In this document: positions 1 to 9,287 of the stretch, in pieces
Numbering within the stretch: the first letter of the stretch is position 1
Layout: every line of letters starts with the position of its first letter
NCBI RefSeq assembly: GCF_023715205.1
Contig: NZ_JAMBNR010000003.1
Span: 350,307-414,306 of the forward strand
Direction: 5' to 3'
From: Mesobacillus maritimus
GTDB lineage: Bacteria > Bacillota > Bacilli > Bacillales > Cytobacillaceae
DNA length: 64,000 nt
The notes under the pieces: model-generated
The model's input: only the letters and a program-made list of their open reading frames with translations
The model's database searches: none
What the model was told of the DNA's origin: nothing
Position numbers and translations under genes: made by a program

Positions 1-2
1 CG

Positions 3-218
3 GCTGCAGAAATGCATACCAAAGGTAAAAAAGTAAGCAAACTAGAACCAGGGGACTTAGTCTTCTACGCAACTAGTGGCGGTAAGAAAGTCACTCATGT
101 TTCAATGTATATTGGCAATGGACAAGTTATTCATTCTACGACTTCTTCTGGCGTCAGCATTACTAGTATGAATAACTCCTACTGGAAAGCTAGATATATT
201 GGTGCAAAACGAATCTAA
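3..218 (+). CDS. NlpC/P60 (C40) cell-wall peptidase, C-terminal fragment
   Basis: Only the last ~70 residues are in the window; the frame is open through the left edge, so the start and the catalytic Cys lie outside. Visible are the LEPGDLVFY block, the catalytic-type His in THVSMYIGNG and a following VIHS segment, all in the order seen in NlpC/P60 domains. Family members cut D-Glu-to-diaminopimelate bonds in peptidoglycan and are normally exported. The protein stops 50 bp before a strong hairpin terminator, so it ends its transcription unit. What precedes the domain (LysM, SH3b) cannot be seen. Confidence 0.85.
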   Translation, partial: AAEMHTKGKKVSKLEPGDLVFYATSGGKKVTHVSMYIGNGQVIHSTTSSGVSITSMNNSYWKARYIGAKRI

Positions 219-266
219 TGCTTCGCACTAGATATTGATCCCTTACAACGAAATGAGCTTAAACAG

Positions 267-294
267 AAAAGCGATAGTTCCTATCGCTTTTTTT
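267..294 (+). terminator. Rho-independent terminator after NlpC/P60 gene
   Basis: Perfect 10-bp stem AAAGCGATAG / CTATCGCTTT around a TTC loop, followed by a run of T. Confidence 0.9.
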
Positions 295-438
295 GCTGCC
301 CTTATTGACATTAATAGTAATAAACTTAGTCTTGTTTCACGTTTCTACTTCTCTAACCAACAAGTCCAGCAATACCTATTTTTGCTTTTCCACTATCTTG
401 CTAGAAAGACTCAAGGATTCTAATCAGCTTTTAAACAA

Positions 439-603
439 GGTTGTTAAAATCCTAAAGCCGATTTTAACGGGAAAGAAGCTTTTCTACGTTACTACTTCGT
501 TTGTAAGCTCTTTTCTCTTCTTATAAACGAATATGGAAAGGAATTATAGCTAAATCATTCTATATTTTCTTTTAAAAAAACAACAATGTTTGAGAAAAGA
601 GCC
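439..603 (+). mobile_element. MITE copy 1 (non-autonomous, short left end)
   Basis: 165-bp element starting GGTTGTTAAAATCC and ending TGAGAAAAGAGCC. It is flanked by a perfect 8-bp direct repeat TTAAACAA (431-438 and 604-611), the target-site duplication. It contains the family's internal hairpin with arms GTTAAAATC / GATTTTAAC. No coding capacity. It fills most of the 511-bp gap between the peptidase fragment and namZ; the rest of that gap shows only the terminator. Confidence 0.85.
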
Positions 604-729
604 TTAAACAAACAGACGAACATGACCATGTTTACGCCTTTACTCCTTACAAACAAAATAAAACTGCAAGCGTCCTCGACAAAGCGGTTCAGCCTGCAGC
701 TTCTTATTAACTTATAATCCTAGCTATTC

Positions 730-1983
730 TTATTTATACAGCAAATACTTGCTTCTAAGCTTCATAAATTCCTTTAAGTTCGGCTCCCACTCTGCTTTCA
801 TTTCCTCTACTGATTTGCCAGACTCAATGCCGTCGCGGATGCTGCCATTGCCGACAAGCTGGTCAAAGAAGGAAACACCGGCACTATTCCGCGCCCTAAA
901 CTCAAATTCCTCGGGATACATGTCATGAATCGCTTTAACGATATGGACACCTGTTTCAAACGGCCGGAACTCCTCGCGGTCAGTCAAATGAATCTGAATT
1001 CCGTGGTTTAGTTTATTTGCATTTTTAGAGAAGGTCGGCGTGAATGAGGCTGCACGGAATTGAACGCCTGGAAGACCGTATGAATTCAACTCAGCAGCCA
1101 AGTCTGTTCCATTGATGAACGGTGCACCAATCAGCTCGAAAGGCTTTGTTGTTCCCCTTCCTTCGGACACATTCGCTGCCCCTTCAATCAGCGCAGCACC
1201 AGGATAGACAAGCGCTGTTTCCAGTGTTGGCATATTCGGCGATGGCATCACAAAATGCAATGGTGTATCGTCATAATACATGTGTCGCTTCCAGCCTTTC
1301 ATCTCGACAACCTTTAAGTCAGCACCAATCCCAAACTCTTTGTTGAAAAGTTTTGCTAACTCACCTACAGTCATACCGTGGCGGACAGGAATCGCATACT
1401 CGCCGATGAAGGATGAATACTGATCTTCAAGCACCGGTCCTTCTACCTTCAAGCCGCCAAGTGGATTCGGGCGGTCAAGTACGACAATCGGGATATTATT
1501 TTCCTTTGCCGCTTCCATTGCTAGCGCCATCGTATAAATATACGTGTAAAAGCGAGCACCAACATCCTGAATGTCAAATAAAAGCACATCGACATTCTGC
1601 AACATCTCAGGAGTTGGCTTCTTCGTTGCACCATACAAACTATATACTGGAAGACCGGTTTTCTCATCGATGTATTTCTCGACATACTGTCCCGCCTGAG
1701 CATCTCCCCTGACACCATGTTCAGGACCATACAATGCAGTCAATTCGATATCTGGATGATTGTGAAGCAGATCGACAATGCTGTTGAGATTTTGGTCGAC
1801 CCCAGTCGGGTTTGTAATCAACCCTACCCGTTTTCCTTTGACAAGCTCAAGCTCATCCTTTAGTAAAACCTCGACACCAAGCTTGAATTTGCCTGGTTTC
1901 TTCTTGACATTCTTTGCTGTCACCCCTGTCACCGTAGATAAACCAAGTAGAAGTACAAGTAGAACCATTAAAGTTTTTTTCAT
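730..1983 (-). CDS. namZ: Exo-beta-N-acetylmuramidase NamZ (DUF1343, GH171)
   Basis: 417-residue secreted protein with an N-terminal hydrophobic signal segment ending near residue 23. The remainder is a full DUF1343 domain with the typical blocks GLITNPTGVDQ, YGPEHGVRG, LFDIQDVGARFYTYI and DRPNPLGG. In B. subtilis NamZ (YbbC) removes MurNAc from the non-reducing end of peptidoglycan fragments after NagZ has removed GlcNAc. Here it lies 22 bp downstream of nagZ on the same strand, so the two are probably co-transcribed and act together outside the membrane in cell-wall recycling. The start has an AGGAGC ribosome site at good spacing. No lipobox was seen. Confidence 0.9.
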   Translation of the reverse strand: MKKTLMVLLVLLLGLSTVTGVTAKNVKKKPGKFKLGVEVLLKDELELVKGKRVGLITNPTGVDQNLNSIVDLLHNHPDIELTALYGPEHGVRGDAQAGQYVEKYIDEKTGLPVYSLYGATKKPTPEMLQNVDVLLFDIQDVGARFYTYIYTMALAMEAAKENNIPIVVLDRPNPLGGLKVEGPVLEDQYSSFIGEYAIPVRHGMTVGELAKLFNKEFGIGADLKVVEMKGWKRHMYYDDTPLHFVMPSPNMPTLETALVYPGAALIEGAANVSEGRGTTKPFELIGAPFINGTDLAAELNSYGLPGVQFRAASFTPTFSKNANKLNHGIQIHLTDREEFRPFETGVHIVKAIHDMYPEEFEFRARNSAGVSFFDQLVGNGSIRDGIESGKSVEEMKAEWEPNLKEFMKLRSKYLLYK

Positions 1984-2005
1984 CGGAAGCTCCTCCGTTT
2001 CTTAT

Positions 2006-4066
2006 TTATTCATAACTTAAACCATGTCCGTAGTTATAAAGAATGCTTCCTTCTTGGCTGTAGATTGTTACCGGCAATTGGCCGCTTGGATTGTTTTTAC
2101 CAAAAATCGCATTGATGGATGCTTCGTAACTGCCTGGTCTGAAACTATATTGCGCAATATATGCTTCAACCTGTGGATAGGCCATAATATCATACGGATT
2201 GCGGATTCCGACCGCGGCCACAGGAACATCTGCTGCGATGACTTGGTTCGCCAGTTTCATCAGATTGCTATTTGGTGAACGCCCACTCACAGAGGAAGTC
2301 TGCGTTCCGAGCACAACATAATCAGCATCTTTGACCCGATCTAATTGTAGAGCAGAAAGCGGCACTTCCGTCGCGATCACTTCAACCTTTTCATGATGCT
2401 TGCGTACTTCCTCCGCCAGAAGGTTCGCACCTGAGCCAATGACAAGCACAGTTTCATCACCTTCTGGATTTAGCGGCAGTAGTTCTTCATTCTTGACGAG
2501 CGTAATCGATTTTTCTGCTGCTTCTTTTTCAATGTTTTTATGCTCTGCAGACCCAACGATCGCCTGGGCATGTGCAATCTTGTCCTCTATGCTCACTTCT
2601 TCTTCAGCTTTGAAGATGCCTCTGTTCATTTTTAGCGCTAGCACTCTTTTGACAGACTGTTCGATTCGCTTAACGGAGAGATCTCCAGAATGAATAGCAT
2701 CATAAATTCCATTTGCGACTTCTTCAATTCCAACCGGCATGAGGAGAATATCTGCCCCCGCATTTACCGCACGAATGGCGGCGTCGACAGGACCGAAATG
2801 ATCAGAGATGGCAGCCATATTCATCGCATCGGTCACAATCACGCCCTCATAGCCCATTTCTTCTCTGACCAAGCCAGTTAGCACCTTTTTAGAAAGCGTA
2901 CCTGGAATGGCAATTTCAGAACCATCCTTTTTCGAAATGGCTTTTGTATCATCGATTTTGGGGAAGGTGACATGGGCGCTCATGATGGCGTCCATTCCGT
3001 CACCCATCGCCTGCTGGAATGGATATAGCTCAACTTGCTTCAAACGATCGATATCATGCGGTACCGATGGCAACCCGATATGAGAGTCAACAGCTGTGTC
3101 TCCATGCCCTGGAAAATGTTTCGAGGTCGCAGCAATTCCGCTTTCATGCAGTCCTTTGATATAAGCTTTACCCAAATCTGCCACAAGCTGTGGGTCCTCA
3201 CCGAAAGAACGTACACCAATGACCGGATTATCTGGATTATTGTTTACATCCAGTACAGGGCCAAAATTCATATTGATCCCGAGGGCATTCAATTCCTCTC
3301 CGATTGCTTTACCGACTTTCTCAGCCATTTCCTCAGAACGCGACGCCCCAAGAGCCATGTTGCCAGGAAAATCGGTTCCCATTTGCAGCCTTGTTACGAT
3401 GCCACCTTCCTGGTCAATCGAAATGAGCAGTCCAAATTTCTCAGCAGCTTGTTGATAATCGTGCACAAGCTTTGTTGTTTGTGCTGTCGTCACCGTATTC
3501 TCCCTGAATAGAATAACGCCACCTAAATGGTAGTTTTTCACAAGTTGTGCAATCTCACTGTTCATTTCCGTCACATTTTTCCCTTCCCAGTTGCGGAAAT
3601 CAGGCATCAGCATTTGCCCAACTTTTTCCTCCATCGTCATTTTGGAGATCACTTTTCCAATAAGGTCATATCGCTTGGCCTTGGGCTTAATAAGCTTTGT
3701 CTTACCGCCTTTAGAAGATTGGATTCTGATTCGGTCTTCGTATCTCCCATCACTTACGCTAATAACCGCCGCCCCGTTCTGTCCAGTCAGCGTCACAGTG
3801 CCATCGTTACTGATATCGGCAACCTTTTTATTAGAGGATTTCCAAACGAGGTTTTTCCCCGCTAGCTTATATGATCCGTCTTTATAAACATGAAGTGGAT
3901 GGAGCACTAGCTTGTTGTTCTCAACTTCCCTTGTTACCTCTGGAATATTGGCATCCAGTATCAGGTCCATCGCCTGCTCCTTCTGTGACGCGGCTAGACT
4001 AGCGGCAGGGATTCCCGATAGCACGAGAACAGCCGTTAACACCATAACAACCATTTTTTTCAGCAT
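2006..4066 (-). CDS. nagZ: Beta-N-acetylglucosaminidase NagZ (GH3)
   Basis: 686 residues from the ATG preceded by GAGGAGAGAGGAAC; an ATG 27 bp further upstream is in frame but lacks a ribosome site and would put charged residues before the signal peptide. Order: signal peptide (1-27), an Ig-like/BIG_2-type segment (about 60-105, WKSSNKKVADISNDGTVT), GH3 TIM barrel (about 130-480) with the KHFPGHGDT...DSH loop carrying the Asp-His acid/base dyad, nucleophile Asp in GVIVTDAMNM, then the C-terminal alpha/beta domain. It cleaves terminal GlcNAc from muropeptides. The Ig-like segment before the barrel is not part of the basic NagZ core and may contact the wall. Confidence 0.92.
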   Translation of the reverse strand: MLKKMVVMVLTAVLVLSGIPAASLAASQKEQAMDLILDANIPEVTREVENNKLVLHPLHVYKDGSYKLAGKNLVWKSSNKKVADISNDGTVTLTGQNGAAVISVSDGRYEDRIRIQSSKGGKTKLIKPKAKRYDLIGKVISKMTMEEKVGQMLMPDFRNWEGKNVTEMNSEIAQLVKNYHLGGVILFRENTVTTAQTTKLVHDYQQAAEKFGLLISIDQEGGIVTRLQMGTDFPGNMALGASRSEEMAEKVGKAIGEELNALGINMNFGPVLDVNNNPDNPVIGVRSFGEDPQLVADLGKAYIKGLHESGIAATSKHFPGHGDTAVDSHIGLPSVPHDIDRLKQVELYPFQQAMGDGMDAIMSAHVTFPKIDDTKAISKKDGSEIAIPGTLSKKVLTGLVREEMGYEGVIVTDAMNMAAISDHFGPVDAAIRAVNAGADILLMPVGIEEVANGIYDAIHSGDLSVKRIEQSVKRVLALKMNRGIFKAEEEVSIEDKIAHAQAIVGSAEHKNIEKEAAEKSITLVKNEELLPLNPEGDETVLVIGSGANLLAEEVRKHHEKVEVIATEVPLSALQLDRVKDADYVVLGTQTSSVSGRSPNSNLMKLANQVIAADVPVAAVGIRNPYDIMAYPQVEAYIAQYSFRPGSYEASINAIFGKNNPSGQLPVTIYSQEGSILYNYGHGLSYE

Positions 4067-4372
4067 GTTCCTCTCTCCTCTCAATTTAGTCAAATGTCTC
4101 TATCCTCCGGCATTCTTGTTAAAATTGTTCAACCGAACTTTTTCATAACGTGCTTCTTCTAACGGTCCTGCCTCATTCCAGGAGGCAGCCAACACCGTGC
4201 GATAATGTTACAAGAAGTCAACTGCACTTGAATAGTCTTCTGTAAATCCGTACAAGACTTCAACGTAAAGTCATCCATGCAGGATGCTGAACACCAAAAC
4301 AAAAGCGATTCATTTCTCTATATAACTCCTCCTCTACTTGAAATTTTCAATCGCTACTGCTTTTTTTAAAAA

Positions 4373-4388
4373 ATGTAAACGCTTACTA
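4373..4388. promoter_or_regulatory. CcpA cre box between nagZ and the PTS gene
   Basis: ATGTAAACGCTTACTA matches the Bacillus cre consensus WTGNAARCGNWWWCAW at 15 of 16 positions. It lies in the 676-bp divergent region, 307 bp upstream of nagZ, suggesting carbon-catabolite control of muropeptide recycling. Apart from this box and the weaker one near 4640, I see no gene in that gap. Confidence 0.75.
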
Positions 4389-4632
4389 CCATTAGTAAAA
4401 TCATACCTGTTGAATGTTGCTACACACATCTCCCTAAAGTACCTTTTATGGAATTTTACTGGTTATTTAGTCCTGATAATTCGGAATTATTTTTTAAAAT
4501 CTATTAATTTTTATTGAAATTTTATTTTAAATAGGATGAAATCACCTGTCTTTTTGTGATAAATTGCGAATATAATAGAAATGGAGCGAACTTACCTTGA
4601 ATTGGTCTTGCTTTATTGATGGTCACCACAAA

Positions 4633-4648
4633 ATGTAAGCGCTTCAAA
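4633..4648. promoter_or_regulatory. Possible second cre-like site upstream of the PTS gene
   Basis: ATGTAAGCGCTTCAAA contains the AAGCGCTT core of cre boxes but departs from consensus at its right end. It lies 95 bp before the PTS start codon, where the promoter should be. Confidence 0.45.
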
Positions 4649-4742
4649 CAGCCAGTATGCACTTATACTCCTTATTTTGATTGCCTCACTGGCAATACAA
4701 GCATAAGAGCTTGTCAAATTAGAAAAAGGAAGGTGTCATGGA

Positions 4743-6188
4743 ATGAAAACGTACTTACAAAGAATCGGCAGAAGTTTGATGCTGCCTGTTGCGGTGCTTC
4801 CAGCTGCCGCAATTCTGATGGGAATCGGTTATGGAATCGACCCATCTGGCTGGGGAGAGGGAAGCCCGGCCGCTGCCTTTTTGATTAAGGCTGGAGGATC
4901 GATTATTGAACATATTCCTATCCTTTTTGCCGTTGGGATTGCCTTAGGGATGGCAAAAGAGCGGGACGGTTCGGCAGCATTAAGCGGACTTGTTGCCTTT
5001 CTTGTCATTACTACGCTCCTTTCATCCGGCACAGTAGCGATGCTTCAAGGGATTGAGGCAGAAGCGGTTGATCCTGCCTTTGAAAAGATTGAAAATGCCT
5101 TTGTCGGGATTCTGTCTGGTATTGTCGCTTCCTTAATGTACAACAGGTTTAGTCATGTGAAACTGCCAGATGCGCTCGCTTTCTTTAGCGGAAAGCGACT
5201 TGTGCCAATCATGACAGCTTTCTTCATGCTCCTAGTCTCGGTCGTTTTCTTTTTCTTATGGCCGTTCATCTACTCTGGGCTCGTCTCCTTCGGTGAATCA
5301 ATCGCCAAATTAGGCGCCGCCGGAGCCGGGTTGTATGGGTTTTTCAACAGGTTGCTCATTCCTACAGGCCTGCATCATGCCCTAAACTCTGTATTTTGGT
5401 TTGATGTGGCTGGTATCAATGACATTGGGAAATTTTGGAGTGGTGATGGTGTCAAAGGAGTAACCGGAATGTACCAAGCTGGATTTTTCCCGGTGATGAT
5501 GTTCGGATTGCCTGCTGCCGCGCTAGCGATGTACCATACAGCCAAAACGAAAAAGAAAAAACAGACAGCTTCTCTAATGCTTGCAGCCGGATTTGCGGCC
5601 TTCTTTACCGGAGTGACAGAACCGCTTGAATTCGCCTTTATGTTCCTAGCTCCGATGCTTTATCTCGTGCACGCAGTCCTGACCGGTCTATCGCTTGCGA
5701 TTGCTGCAGCATTCAACTGGACGGCCGGGTTCGGGTTCAGCGCCGGCCTGATTGACTTTGTGTTAAGCTCGCAGCTTCCGCTTGCCAATCAGCCATATAT
5801 GTTGCTTGTCCAAGGTCTAGTATTTGCCGTCATTTACTACTTTGTCTTCCGTTTCTTTATCACAAAATTCAACTTAAAAACACCTGGCCGTACGGATGAC
5901 AGTGACGAACAAGAGCAACATGATACAATATCTTCAGATAGCAAATATGCGGACATGGCTGAACGAATTTTTGCAGGACTCGGTGGCGATGCCAATGTCA
6001 CTGACCTTGATTATTGCGCTACGCGTCTTCGCATCGAAGTCAAAGATATGGACGCTGTTGACCAAAGTAAGATTAAAGCGACTGGGGTGCCTGGAATCAA
6101 TGTTGTCGGCCCTAAGAGCATCCAAGTGATTATCGGGCCTCAAGTCCAATTCGTTGCGGAAGAGGTCAAAAAACTCCGCAGAAAATAA
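4743..6188 (+). CDS. nagP: PTS transporter EIICB, N-acetylglucosamine type
   Basis: 481 residues in IIC-then-IIB order, as in NagP/NagE and unlike MurP (IIB first). The IIC part (1-~385) has about ten membrane segments, the GLHHALNSVFWF block and GVTEPLEFAFMF. The IIB domain (about 400-480) has the phosphorylatable Cys in DYCATRLR and the VIIGPQV end. It would import and phosphorylate GlcNAc, the product of NagZ, whose gene is divergent to it. No EIIA is fused, so a glucose-type IIA must be supplied elsewhere. Ribosome site AAGGAAGGTG; a two-codon ATG-GAA-TGA frame overlaps the true start. MurNAc or glucose transport cannot be excluded. Confidence 0.82.
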   Translation: MKTYLQRIGRSLMLPVAVLPAAAILMGIGYGIDPSGWGEGSPAAAFLIKAGGSIIEHIPILFAVGIALGMAKERDGSAALSGLVAFLVITTLLSSGTVAMLQGIEAEAVDPAFEKIENAFVGILSGIVASLMYNRFSHVKLPDALAFFSGKRLVPIMTAFFMLLVSVVFFFLWPFIYSGLVSFGESIAKLGAAGAGLYGFFNRLLIPTGLHHALNSVFWFDVAGINDIGKFWSGDGVKGVTGMYQAGFFPVMMFGLPAAALAMYHTAKTKKKKQTASLMLAAGFAAFFTGVTEPLEFAFMFLAPMLYLVHAVLTGLSLAIAAAFNWTAGFGFSAGLIDFVLSSQLPLANQPYMLLVQGLVFAVIYYFVFRFFITKFNLKTPGRTDDSDEQEQHDTISSDSKYADMAERIFAGLGGDANVTDLDYCATRLRIEVKDMDAVDQSKIKATGVPGINVVGPKSIQVIIGPQVQFVAEEVKKLRRK

Positions 6189-6253
6189 TATTGCCAATCA
6201 TTTTAGAGACTGGAGACAAGTTCCTTATTTCCAGTTTTTCAGGCTTCCTGAAA

Positions 6254-6290
6254 AAAATAAACCGCCACGAGAATGTGGCGGTTTATTTTT
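6254..6290. terminator. Bidirectional terminator between nagP and ftsZ
   Basis: AAATAAACCGCCAC / GTGGCGGTTTATTT stem with a GAGAAT loop and A/T runs on both sides; it serves the convergent genes. Confidence 0.9.
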
Positions 6291-6345
6291 TCTATTTTTT
6301 CAGCTATCATTTGAAAGTACTTTTACCTTTTGTTCAATTTCCTAT

Positions 6346-7536
6346 TTATCGTCTTCTTCTACGTTTACGAAGGAAAGATGGAATCTCTAATGAATCTTCT
6401 GGTTCCGGTTGGGACTGTTGTGGAACATATTCCACATGCTCTTCTTGTCTTTCATAATCTTGGTCTTCTTCAGGTACTTCGTAACGGATTGTTTCCCGTT
6501 GATGAGTGGCCGCTGTTTGATGATACGCTGAACTGTTTGTGGCACCCCTTTGCGGACGTTGAGGTGAGGTCTCTTCGGGCTCATCGCTGTTAAAGCCTGT
6601 AGCGATGACGGTTACAATAATTTCCTTATTAAGGTTCTCATTAATCACCGAGCCAAAAATCATATTAAGCTGGTCATCTGTTGCAGAGGCAACAATATCG
6701 GCCGCTTCTTGGACTTCATATAAACTTAAGTCCTTGCCTCCGGTGATGTTCATGAGTACCCCTTTCGCACCGTTGATCGACGTTTCCAATAACGGACTGA
6801 AAATGGCTTTCTTCGCTGCATCTACGGCGCGATCTTCGCCTGAAGCAATCCCGATTCCCATTAGTGCTGTCCCTTTGTTGGACATAATCGTTTTTACATC
6901 GGCAAAGTCTAGGTTGATTAAACCTGGGACTGCAATTAAATCAGAAATCCCTTGAACCCCTTGACGAAGGACATTATCTGCCTCACGGAACGCTTGAAGC
7001 ATTGGCGTTTTTCGATCGACTATTTCGAGCAATCGCTCGTTCGGAATAATGATTAACGTATTAACCGCTTTTTTCATTTCTGCGATTCCAGAAGCTGCAT
7101 TAACGGCACGCTTGCGACCTTCAAACGCGAACGGACGCGTAACGACACCAATTGTTAACGCCCCAAGTTCACGAGCAATTTGCGCGATAGCTGGCGCAGC
7201 ACCCGTTCCGGTACCACCGCCCATCCCAGCCGTAACAAACACCATATCTGCTCCCTGCAAAACTTCTTGAATTTGGGTTCGGCTTTCTTCGACCGCTTTA
7301 CGGCCGATTTCCGGGTTTGCCCCCGCACCTAAGCCTCTTGTTAACCCTTCACCAATTTGCATCGTGATTTCCGCTTTTGACATGTTCAACGCTTGCGCAT
7401 CGGTATTGACGGCAATAAATTCAACCCCTTGAACTCCATCTTCAATCATGCGATTGACCGCGTTGTTGCCACCACCTCCAACACCAATCACTTTTATCGT
7501 GGCAAACTGATCTATATTGGTTTCGAACTCTAGCAT
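6346..7536 (-). CDS. ftsZ: Cell-division GTPase FtsZ (stand-alone copy)
   Basis: 396 residues, slightly longer than the usual ~380. Intact features: [13 protein letters not shown] near the N-terminus, tubulin signature [12 protein letters not shown] (about 105-116), T7 catalytic loop [11 protein letters not shown] (about 207-217), an acidic/Gln-rich linker of ~60 residues, and a conserved C-terminal peptide [16 protein letters not shown] that in FtsZ binds FtsA, SepF and ZapA. Ribosome site GGGGG. It should polymerise at mid-cell. The normal neighbours (ftsA, mur genes, spoIIGA) are absent; it sits alone between a PTS gene and glycerate kinase, which suggests a duplicate copy or a relocated gene. 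Confidence 0.92.
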   Translation of the reverse strand: MLEFETNIDQFATIKVIGVGGGGNNAVNRMIEDGVQGVEFIAVNTDAQALNMSKAEITMQIGEGLTRGLGAGANPEIGRKAVEESRTQIQEVLQGADMVFVTAGMGGGTGTGAAPAIAQIARELGALTIGVVTRPFAFEGRKRAVNAASGIAEMKKAVNTLIIIPNERLLEIVDRKTPMLQAFREADNVLRQGVQGISDLIAVPGLINLDFADVKTIMSNKGTALMGIGIASGEDRAVDAAKKAIFSPLLETSINGAKGVLMNITGGKDLSLYEVQEAADIVASATDDQLNMIFGSVINENLNKEIIVTVIATGFNSDEPEETSPQRPQRGATNSSAYHQTAATHQRETIRYEVPEEDQDYERQEEHVEYVPQQSQPEPEDSLEIPSFLRKRRRRR

Positions 7537-7770
7537 TTTAATACCCCCGATTCTAACTTTTTTAAACTGCCCCCATATTTTCTATCTCTTAAACTATTCT
7601 ATAATTCTATCTCTCTTTATAAGGGCATTTCTAGCAATTACCATTAGATTTTAAAATTTGTAAACTTAACGTAATATAAGTACAAAATCGCGACATTCTT
7701 TTTTGTGAAATCTGCTATTTGACGGCATTTTTTTAGATTATTCACAGTCCGTATCTTTTCCTAGGTAGAT

Positions 7771-7934
7771 GGTTGTTAAAATCCTAAAGCCGATTTTAAC
7801 GTAGGATTAGCCATTCTGTGCGTTAATACTAAGTTTGCTGGCTCTTTCTCCTAAATTTAAATTACTTTCCAGTGAAAACATAGCTTTTTCTCTACATTTT
7901 ATCTCTAAAAGCAACAAATTTTAAGAAAAGAGTC
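7771..7934 (+). mobile_element. MITE copy 2 (degraded)
   Basis: Starts GGTTGTTAAAATCC with the intact GTTAAAATC/GATTTTAAC hairpin and ends in the degraded terminus GAAAAGAGTC. The flanks no longer show a matching 8-bp duplication, so this is an older copy. It lies in the 504-bp gap upstream of ftsZ, which otherwise holds only AT-rich promoter-like sequence. Confidence 0.75.
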
Positions 7935-8007
7935 TTTTCTTAAGAAATTAACCCTATCTATTCGCATAAATGAGACATCGATGAAGAATTCTCCGCTCCT
8001 AAAATTA

Positions 8008-8036
8008 TAAAAAAAGAGCCAGGGTACCTCCTGGCT
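8008..8036 (-). terminator. Terminator of glycerate kinase gene
   Basis: AGCCAGG / CCTGGCT stem followed, on the minus strand, by a run of seven T. Confidence 0.85.
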
Positions 8037-8040
8037 TCTT

Positions 8041-9183
8041 CTAAGCTTTCACACTCTTAATTAACCGAAATAACTGATTGGTTGTGAAGCGAAGGTTTCC
8101 GAACGTTGTATCAGCCACCATTGCTTCTTCTAGCGACATAGGAGCGTTGACAATGGAAAAGCATGCTGTCATTCCGTTTTCATTTAAAGAAAATTGATTC
8201 TGATTGATTCCTCCGGCTAAAGCGATGACAGGAATTCCATGCTTCGCTGCTAACTGGGCAACTCCCATTGGAGCTTTCCCCATCGAAGTCTGGCCGTCGA
8301 GCATCCCCTCTCCTGTCAAAACAAAATCAGCTCCTTGCAATTGTTCTTCCAACCCTGCTACATCTAAAACAAGATTAATTCCAGATTGAAGTTCAGCATG
8401 TAAAAATCCTAGAAACGCAGCACCCAATCCACCGGCAGCACCTGCTCCTTCCAGCGAATGAATCTCCAAGTTCAGTTCACGTTTGACCACACCAGCAAAA
8501 TGCTCAAGCCCTTTATCTAACTCTTGTACCATTTCAAGAGTTGCCCCTTTTTGGGGACCATAAATATAGGCTGCACCATTTTTTCCAAAAAGAGGGTTAT
8601 TCACATCACAAGCTACTTGAAACGTGCATTCGTTCAACAGTGGATGAACCTGATCTTGATGAATCGCTTCAACCTTAGCAAGGCTTTGTCCTCCTAAGCC
8701 CACTTCTTCGTTCTCTTTGGTTAAAAAGCGAAACCCTAGTGCCTGAAGCATCCCTATCCCAGCATCATTTGTCGCACTTCCACCTAAGCCAATGATAAAC
8801 TTCCTACAGCCTTTTTCGATTGCATCTAAGATGAGCTCACCCACTCCATATGTGGTTGTTTTTAGAGGATTGCGCAAGTCAGGTGGAACAAGTGGCAATC
8901 CACAAGCAGCCGCCACTTCAATCATCGCGATATTGCCATCACCTGAAACTCCGTACTTCGCCGTTACCTTCTCCCCGAGGGGACCTGTGACCATTGTTTC
9001 CACCCATTGACCTGAAGTGGCATGAAGGAGGGCCTCGACCGTTCCTTCACCACCATCCGCGAGTGGCAGGGTGACAATCTCTGCATCCGGATAAACATCG
9101 TGAATTCCCAATGCAATGGCTTCACTGCCTTTAATGGAAGAAATACTACCTTTAAATGAATCAATTGCGATGATCGCTTTCAT
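8041..9183 (-). CDS. glxK: Glycerate kinase (GlxK/GarK type)
   Basis: 380 residues from the ATG 8 nt after AGGGAG; a GTG three codons upstream overlaps that ribosome site and is unlikely. It matches the type I glycerate kinase family end to end: AIDSFKGSISS at the N-terminus, PLADGGEGTVEAL, GLGGSATNDAGIGMLQALG, the GAAGGLGAAF glycine-rich block and VLTGEGMLDGQT. It phosphorylates D-glycerate with ATP to 2- or 3-phosphoglycerate in the cytosol. It is followed on the same strand by its terminator and preceded by an organic-acid transporter and dehydrogenase, which fits a hydroxy-acid utilisation locus. Confidence 0.92.
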   Translation of the reverse strand: MKAIIAIDSFKGSISSIKGSEAIALGIHDVYPDAEIVTLPLADGGEGTVEALLHATSGQWVETMVTGPLGEKVTAKYGVSGDGNIAMIEVAAACGLPLVPPDLRNPLKTTTYGVGELILDAIEKGCRKFIIGLGGSATNDAGIGMLQALGFRFLTKENEEVGLGGQSLAKVEAIHQDQVHPLLNECTFQVACDVNNPLFGKNGAAYIYGPQKGATLEMVQELDKGLEHFAGVVKRELNLEIHSLEGAGAAGGLGAAFLGFLHAELQSGINLVLDVAGLEEQLQGADFVLTGEGMLDGQTSMGKAPMGVAQLAAKHGIPVIALAGGINQNQFSLNENGMTACFSIVNAPMSLEEAMVADTTFGNLRFTTNQLFRLIKSVKA

Positions 9184-9235
9184 CCCCGTCACTCCCTACT
9201 AAGCTTCTAGTCTATAGTAAATTTTAACACAAGCA

Positions 9236-9262
9236 GGAAGCAGAGACAGTCCCTCTGCTTCC
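9236..9262 (-). terminator. Hairpin after the hydroxycarboxylate transporter gene
   Basis: GGAAGCAGAG / CTCTGCTTCC stem. There is no clear T-run, so it may be a weak terminator or RNA-processing hairpin; it shares the GTCCCTCTG motif of the 17.2-kb inverted repeat. Confidence 0.5.
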
Positions 9263-9287
9263 TTTGATTTCATAATATTTCGTTAAT

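Noticed and set aside
235..526. Overlapping small open frames after the NlpC/P60 gene
   Set aside because: No ribosome site; they run through a terminator and MITE copy 1.
1413..1712. Long plus-strand frames opposite namZ, nagZ and ftsZ
   Set aside because: Antisense shadows of well-supported genes; compositions follow the complementary codons.
4743..6188. MurP (MurNAc-specific PTS) as identity of the EIICB gene
   Set aside because: Domain order is IIC-IIB with NagP-like motifs; MurP has IIB first.
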